Shown here: one piece after another, positions 60,714 through 64,000 of the stretch
Position numbering within the stretch: the stretch's first letter is position 1
How the letters are laid out: each line of letters begins with the position of its first letter
Made by a program: the position numbers and the translations under genes
NCBI RefSeq assembly: GCF_020177265.1
Contig: NZ_JAIVMC010000011.1
Location: 62,001-126,000, forward strand
Length of the DNA: 64,000 nucleotides
From: Pseudooceanicola marinus
GTDB lineage: Bacteria > Pseudomonadota > Alphaproteobacteria > Rhodobacterales > Rhodobacteraceae
Direction of reading: 5' to 3'
The notes under the pieces: generated by a model
Database searches by the model: none
What the model saw: the letters and a program-made list of their open reading frames with translations, nothing else
Told to the model about the DNA's origin: nothing

Positions 60714-61573
60714 GCCAGACCCAAAGCGCCCCTGCCGCATTGCGCAAGCGGCTTCTGGAAACGCCGCCGCATTGGACCACCCTGCTGGCCCTGGCCGTGC
60801 TGCTGGCGATCGTCGCCATGGCCCTCTTCGCGCCGCGCCTGGCGAATTTCGCCCCGACCGAGCTGAACGCCATGATGCGCCTGAAACCCGCCGATGGCAC
60901 CTACTGGATGGGCACCGACAGTTTCGGTCGCGATCTCTATTCCCGCGTGGTCTACGGCGCCCGGGTGTCGCTGATGGTGGGCGCGGGCGTGGCCATTGGC
61001 GCCATTGTCATCGGCCTGCCCCTGGGGCTGCTGGCGGGCTGGTTCCGGGGACTGGACGCCGTGCTGATGCGGGCCATGGACGGGCTGATGGCAATCCCCG
61101 GCATCCTGCTGGCCATCGCCATTGTCGCCCTGACCAAGGCCGGACTGACCACGGTGATCATCGCCATCATGCTGCCCGAGATCCCGCAGGTGGTGCGCCT
61201 GGTCCGCTCACGCGTGCTGGCCACCCGGTCGGAAACCTTCGTCGAGGCCGCCGTCCTGTTGGGCACCCGGCCGATGCGGATGATCTGGCGCCACCTGCTG
61301 CCCTCGACCATCGCGCCGCTGATCGTCCAAGGCACCTATATCTACGCCTCTGCCATCCTGACCGAGGCGGCGCTTTCGTTCCTCGGCGTCGGCATCGGCA
61401 CCGAGACCCCCACCTGGGGCAACATCATGGCCGAGGGGCGCCTTTACTTCGCGATGAACCCCTGGCTGGTCTACTGGCCCGCCATCGTGCTGTCGCTGTG
61501 CATCCTGTCAATCAACCTGCTGGGCGATGCGCTGCGTGACAGGCTGGATCCCAAGATGAAAGGCCGTTCGTGA
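60710..61573 (+). CDS. ABC transporter permease, DppC-like
   Basis: This 287-residue permease has the OppC N-terminal domain and the GTDSFGRDLYSRVVYGARVS stretch at about 64-83. The EAA loop is RSETFVEAAVLLGTRPMRMIWRHLLPS. It is the second membrane subunit of the importer. Confidence 0.93.
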   Translation: MSQTQSAPAALRKRLLETPPHWTTLLALAVLLAIVAMALFAPRLANFAPTELNAMMRLKPADGTYWMGTDSFGRDLYSRVVYGARVSLMVGAGVAIGAIVIGLPLGLLAGWFRGLDAVLMRAMDGLMAIPGILLAIAIVALTKAGLTTVIIAIMLPEIPQVVRLVRSRVLATRSETFVEAAVLLGTRPMRMIWRHLLPSTIAPLIVQGTYIYASAILTEAALSFLGVGIGTETPTWGNIMAEGRLYFAMNPWLVYWPAIVLSLCILSINLLGDALRDRLDPKMKGRS

Positions 61574-63240
61574 TGACCGTTTCCCAATCCGGCCAACCCG
61601 TCCTGTCGGTCCGCGACCTGCGCGTCGCCACCATGGGCCGCCGCCCGGCAGAGATCCTGAAGGGCCTGACCTTCGACATCGCCCCGGGCGAAACCCTGTG
61701 CCTGGTGGGCGAAAGCGGCTCGGGCAAATCCGTCACCTCGCTGGTCACCATGGACCTGCTGCCGCGCGGCGAATTGCAGGTGACGGCAGGGCGTGCCGAG
61801 CTGAACGGCGAGGATATCATCACCGCCCCTCCCGCCCGCAACAAGGCCCTGCGCGGCGCCGAGATGGCGATGATCTTTCAGGAACCGATGACGGCGCTGA
61901 ACCCGGTGCTGACCATCGGGTTGCAGATGGACGAGATCTACCGCGCCCATACCAGGATGCGCGGGCCGGACCGCAAGGCCGCCGCCATCGCCGCCTTCGA
62001 AAGCGTCAACCTCCCCGACCCGCCGCGCATCTACGACAGCTATCCGCACCAGTTGTCGGGCGGCCAGCGCCAGCGGGTGATGATCGCCATGGCCCTGGCG
62101 CTGAAGCCCAAGCTGCTGATCGCGGACGAGCCCACCACAGCTCTGGACGTGACCACCCAGAAGCAGATCCTGGAACTGATCCGCAAGCTGCAGGACGAGA
62201 TGAATACCGCCGTTCTGTTCATCACCCATGACATGGGCGTGGTCGTCGACATCGCCGACCGCGTCTGTGTCATGCGCCACGGCGAGGTGGTCGAGACCGG
62301 CACCACCGAAGAGGTGCTGAGCGCCCCGCGCGAACAATACACCCGCGACCTTCTGGCCGCCGTGCCCGCCCTGACCCCGCGCCCGGCGCGCGCGCAAGAG
62401 GCGCCTGAGCATGTGCTCGAGCTGGTCGAGGTCAACAAGGTCTTCGAGTTCCGCTCGGCCCTCAGCAAGCTGATGCGCCGCCCCGGCCACCGGGTGCAGG
62501 CGGTCAGCGACGTCAGCTTCCGCCTCGACCGGGGGCGCACCTTAGGCATCGTCGGCGAAAGCGGCAGCGGCAAATCCACCGTGGCGCGCTGCGTGCTGCG
62601 GCTCGAGGATCCGACCTCGGGCGCGATCCTGGTCAACGGCCATGACATAGCCCCGCTGGAGGGGCAGACGGCCCTGGCCCCTGCCCGCCGCGCGGTGCAG
62701 ATGATCTTTCAGGATCCGAACCGCTCTCTGAACCCCCGCTTGACCACCGGCGACAGCCTGGTCGAGGGCGCCCTGAACGCGGGCGAGCCGCGCGCCGAGG
62801 CGTTGGCCAGGGCCGGTGAGCTGCTGGAGGTGGTGGGCCTGCCCCGCGATGCGCTGTCGCGCTATCCGCACCAGTTCTCGGGCGGCCAGCGCCAGCGCAT
62901 CGCTATCGCCCGCGCCCTGATGATGTCACCTGATGTGATTGTGGCCGACGAGGCTGTCTCGGCACTGGACGTCTCGGTCCAGGCCCAGGTGCTGGACCTG
63001 CTGGCCGAGGTGCAGGCGCGGCGCAATCTGGCGGTCCTGTTCATCACCCACGACCTGCGCGTGGCGGCGCAGATCTGCGACGACGTGATGGTTATGCGGC
63101 GCGGCGAGGTTGTGGAATTCGGCCCGGCAGGGCAGGTTCTGGCCAACCCGCAACACGCCTATACCTGCGCCCTGCTGGAGGCCGCCCCCGGTCGCGACTG
63201 GGATTTCGCCAAAGGCCGCCGCGTGACGGAGCCCGCATGA
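61573..63240 (+). CDS. ABC transporter ATP-binding protein, fused DppD-DppF type
   Basis: This 555-residue protein joins two ATPase domains. The first has Walker [13 protein letters not shown] at about 43, signature [15 protein letters not shown] and [12 protein letters not shown]. The second has [28 protein letters not shown] and [12 protein letters not shown]. The predicted product powers the peptide-type importer. The ATG at 61573 shares its A with the previous stop codon, and a GTG at 61570 is possible. Confidence 0.94.
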   Translation: MTVSQSGQPVLSVRDLRVATMGRRPAEILKGLTFDIAPGETLCLVGESGSGKSVTSLVTMDLLPRGELQVTAGRAELNGEDIITAPPARNKALRGAEMAMIFQEPMTALNPVLTIGLQMDEIYRAHTRMRGPDRKAAAIAAFESVNLPDPPRIYDSYPHQLSGGQRQRVMIAMALALKPKLLIADEPTTALDVTTQKQILELIRKLQDEMNTAVLFITHDMGVVVDIADRVCVMRHGEVVETGTTEEVLSAPREQYTRDLLAAVPALTPRPARAQEAPEHVLELVEVNKVFEFRSALSKLMRRPGHRVQAVSDVSFRLDRGRTLGIVGESGSGKSTVARCVLRLEDPTSGAILVNGHDIAPLEGQTALAPARRAVQMIFQDPNRSLNPRLTTGDSLVEGALNAGEPRAEALARAGELLEVVGLPRDALSRYPHQFSGGQRQRIAIARALMMSPDVIVADEAVSALDVSVQAQVLDLLAEVQARRNLAVLFITHDLRVAAQICDDVMVMRRGEVVEFGPAGQVLANPQHAYTCALLEAAPGRDWDFAKGRRVTEPA

Positions 63241-64000
63241 TCGCCGCCCATCTCGTTCAGTTCGACGCCGCCCCTCTCGACCCGGCCCGCAACTTCGTCC
63301 GCATGGGCGAGTACGTCCGGACCGAGGCGGCGGCGGGCGCCGTTCTGATCGTCTTCCCAGAGCTGTCCAACACCGGCTATGTGGAACCCCTGGTGCCCGG
63401 CGGCCCCTTCGTGACCAAGGTGCCGCACTATGGCGAGGCCCTTTGCGCCGCCTGTGCCGACCCCGCAGGCGAGGAGATCGCCACCCTGGCCGCCCTGGCC
63501 GCCGAGCTGGGGGTCACCCTGGTCGCGGGCCTCGGCCTGCGCGATGCGCGGCTGGCAGGGGTCCTTCACAACGCGTCCGTGCTGATTACACCCGACGGCG
63601 TCGCGGGGATCTACGTGAAGACCCACCAGTGGCAGAATGAAAAACTCTACTTCACCCCCGGGGACGCCCTGCCGGTCTTCCCGGCCCTCCGCACGACACT
63701 TGGAATGCAGATCTGCTACGACATCCGCTTCCCCGAGGTGACCCGCGCCCTGGCTGCGCAGGGGGCCGAGATCATCACCTCGGTCTGGGCCTCTTTCGGG
63801 GCGGACGGCGCCCCGGTGGTGGATGAGGACCTCTTCCTGCACCGCGCCTATACACGGGCGGTCGAGAACGGTGTGCACTTCCTGTCCTGCAACCGTGCCG
63901 GCACCCATGGCGACCAGCGGTTCTTCGGCCGCTCCTGCGCCGTGGCGCCCGATGGCCGGGTGCTGGGCCGGCTCGACCATGACCGCGAAGAGGTGCTGCG
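63237..64000 (+). CDS. Carbon-nitrogen hydrolase (nitrilase superfamily), 3' truncated by window
   Basis: The ATG overlaps the ATPase stop by 4 bases, and the frame is open to the right edge, giving at least 254 residues. The nitrilase catalytic triad is visible: Glu in FPELSNTGY at about 40, Lys in YVKTHQWQNEKLYFTPGD at about 124, and Cys in MQICYDIRFPE at about 160. It likely hydrolyses an amide, N-carbamoyl or nitrile group of a compound imported by the ABC system. It begins [19 protein letters not shown]. The C-terminal part is beyond the window. Confidence 0.88.
   Translation, partial: MIAAHLVQFDAAPLDPARNFVRMGEYVRTEAAAGAVLIVFPELSNTGYVEPLVPGGPFVTKVPHYGEALCAACADPAGEEIATLAALAAELGVTLVAGLGLRDARLAGVLHNASVLITPDGVAGIYVKTHQWQNEKLYFTPGDALPVFPALRTTLGMQICYDIRFPEVTRALAAQGAEIITSVWASFGADGAPVVDEDLFLHRAYTRAVENGVHFLSCNRAGTHGDQRFFGRSCAVAPDGRVLGRLDHDREEVL

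Overview
The window is a chromosomal segment from a GC-rich alphaproteobacterium, most likely a marine member of the Rhodobacterales (Roseobacter group). Supporting this are a small SRP RNA next to dnaX-ybaB-recR, TrcR/DUF1013, COQ9, YrhK, YtoQ and DUF1244 proteins, an L-malyl-CoA lyase of the Rhodobacter type, TRAP transporters, and a dispersed intergenic element ending in GGAGTATTTTC. I cannot name the genus. Layout: bases 1-36 kb are mostly housekeeping. They hold the 3' part of a CpdB-type nucleotidase, a PhzF-like protein, the ffs-dnaX-ybaB-recR block, an FAD oxidoreductase, trcR, an RNase T2, a ubiquinone-biosynthesis COQ9 gene, rpsU, mscL, a GST, then pheT and pheS separated by three unrelated small genes, rpmI-rplT, pyk, nhaA and several small conserved genes. 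Between 28 and 36 kb is an amino-acid theme: a D-amino-acid aminotransferase-like gene, the DgcN/DgcA N-acetyl-D-glutamate pathway pair, mcl1, and an Lrp regulator divergent from a LysE exporter and a racemase-like protein. Bases 36-45 kb hold accA, a PHA synthase gene interrupted by one in-frame TGA, and a tightly overlapping four-gene operon (TonB receptor, SbmA/YddA-like ABC half-transporter, ChuX/HutX-like haem protein, ChaN-like protein) that looks like a haem or tetrapyrrole uptake system. Bases 45.2-46.5 kb are a decayed stretch with a 3' fragment of a tRNA-Arg(CCU) gene and the tail of a transporter gene; I read the tRNA fragment as a likely attachment-site scar. From 46.5 kb to the end is a catabolic region. 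First comes a GntR-controlled TRAP transporter with an enolase-superfamily enzyme and an arylmalonate-decarboxylase-like protein. Then, around an RpiR regulator, come two M81 (MlrC-like) metallopeptidase-family proteins, a class III aminotransferase, a dipeptide-type ABC transporter and a nitrilase-family amidase that runs off the right edge. The strongest candidates for new biology are the haem-like operon with a BacA/SbmA-type inner-membrane transporter, the paired-M81 amide catabolic cluster, the AMDase/enolase/TRAP cassette, the phaC nonsense codon, and covarying hairpin elements repeated between genes.
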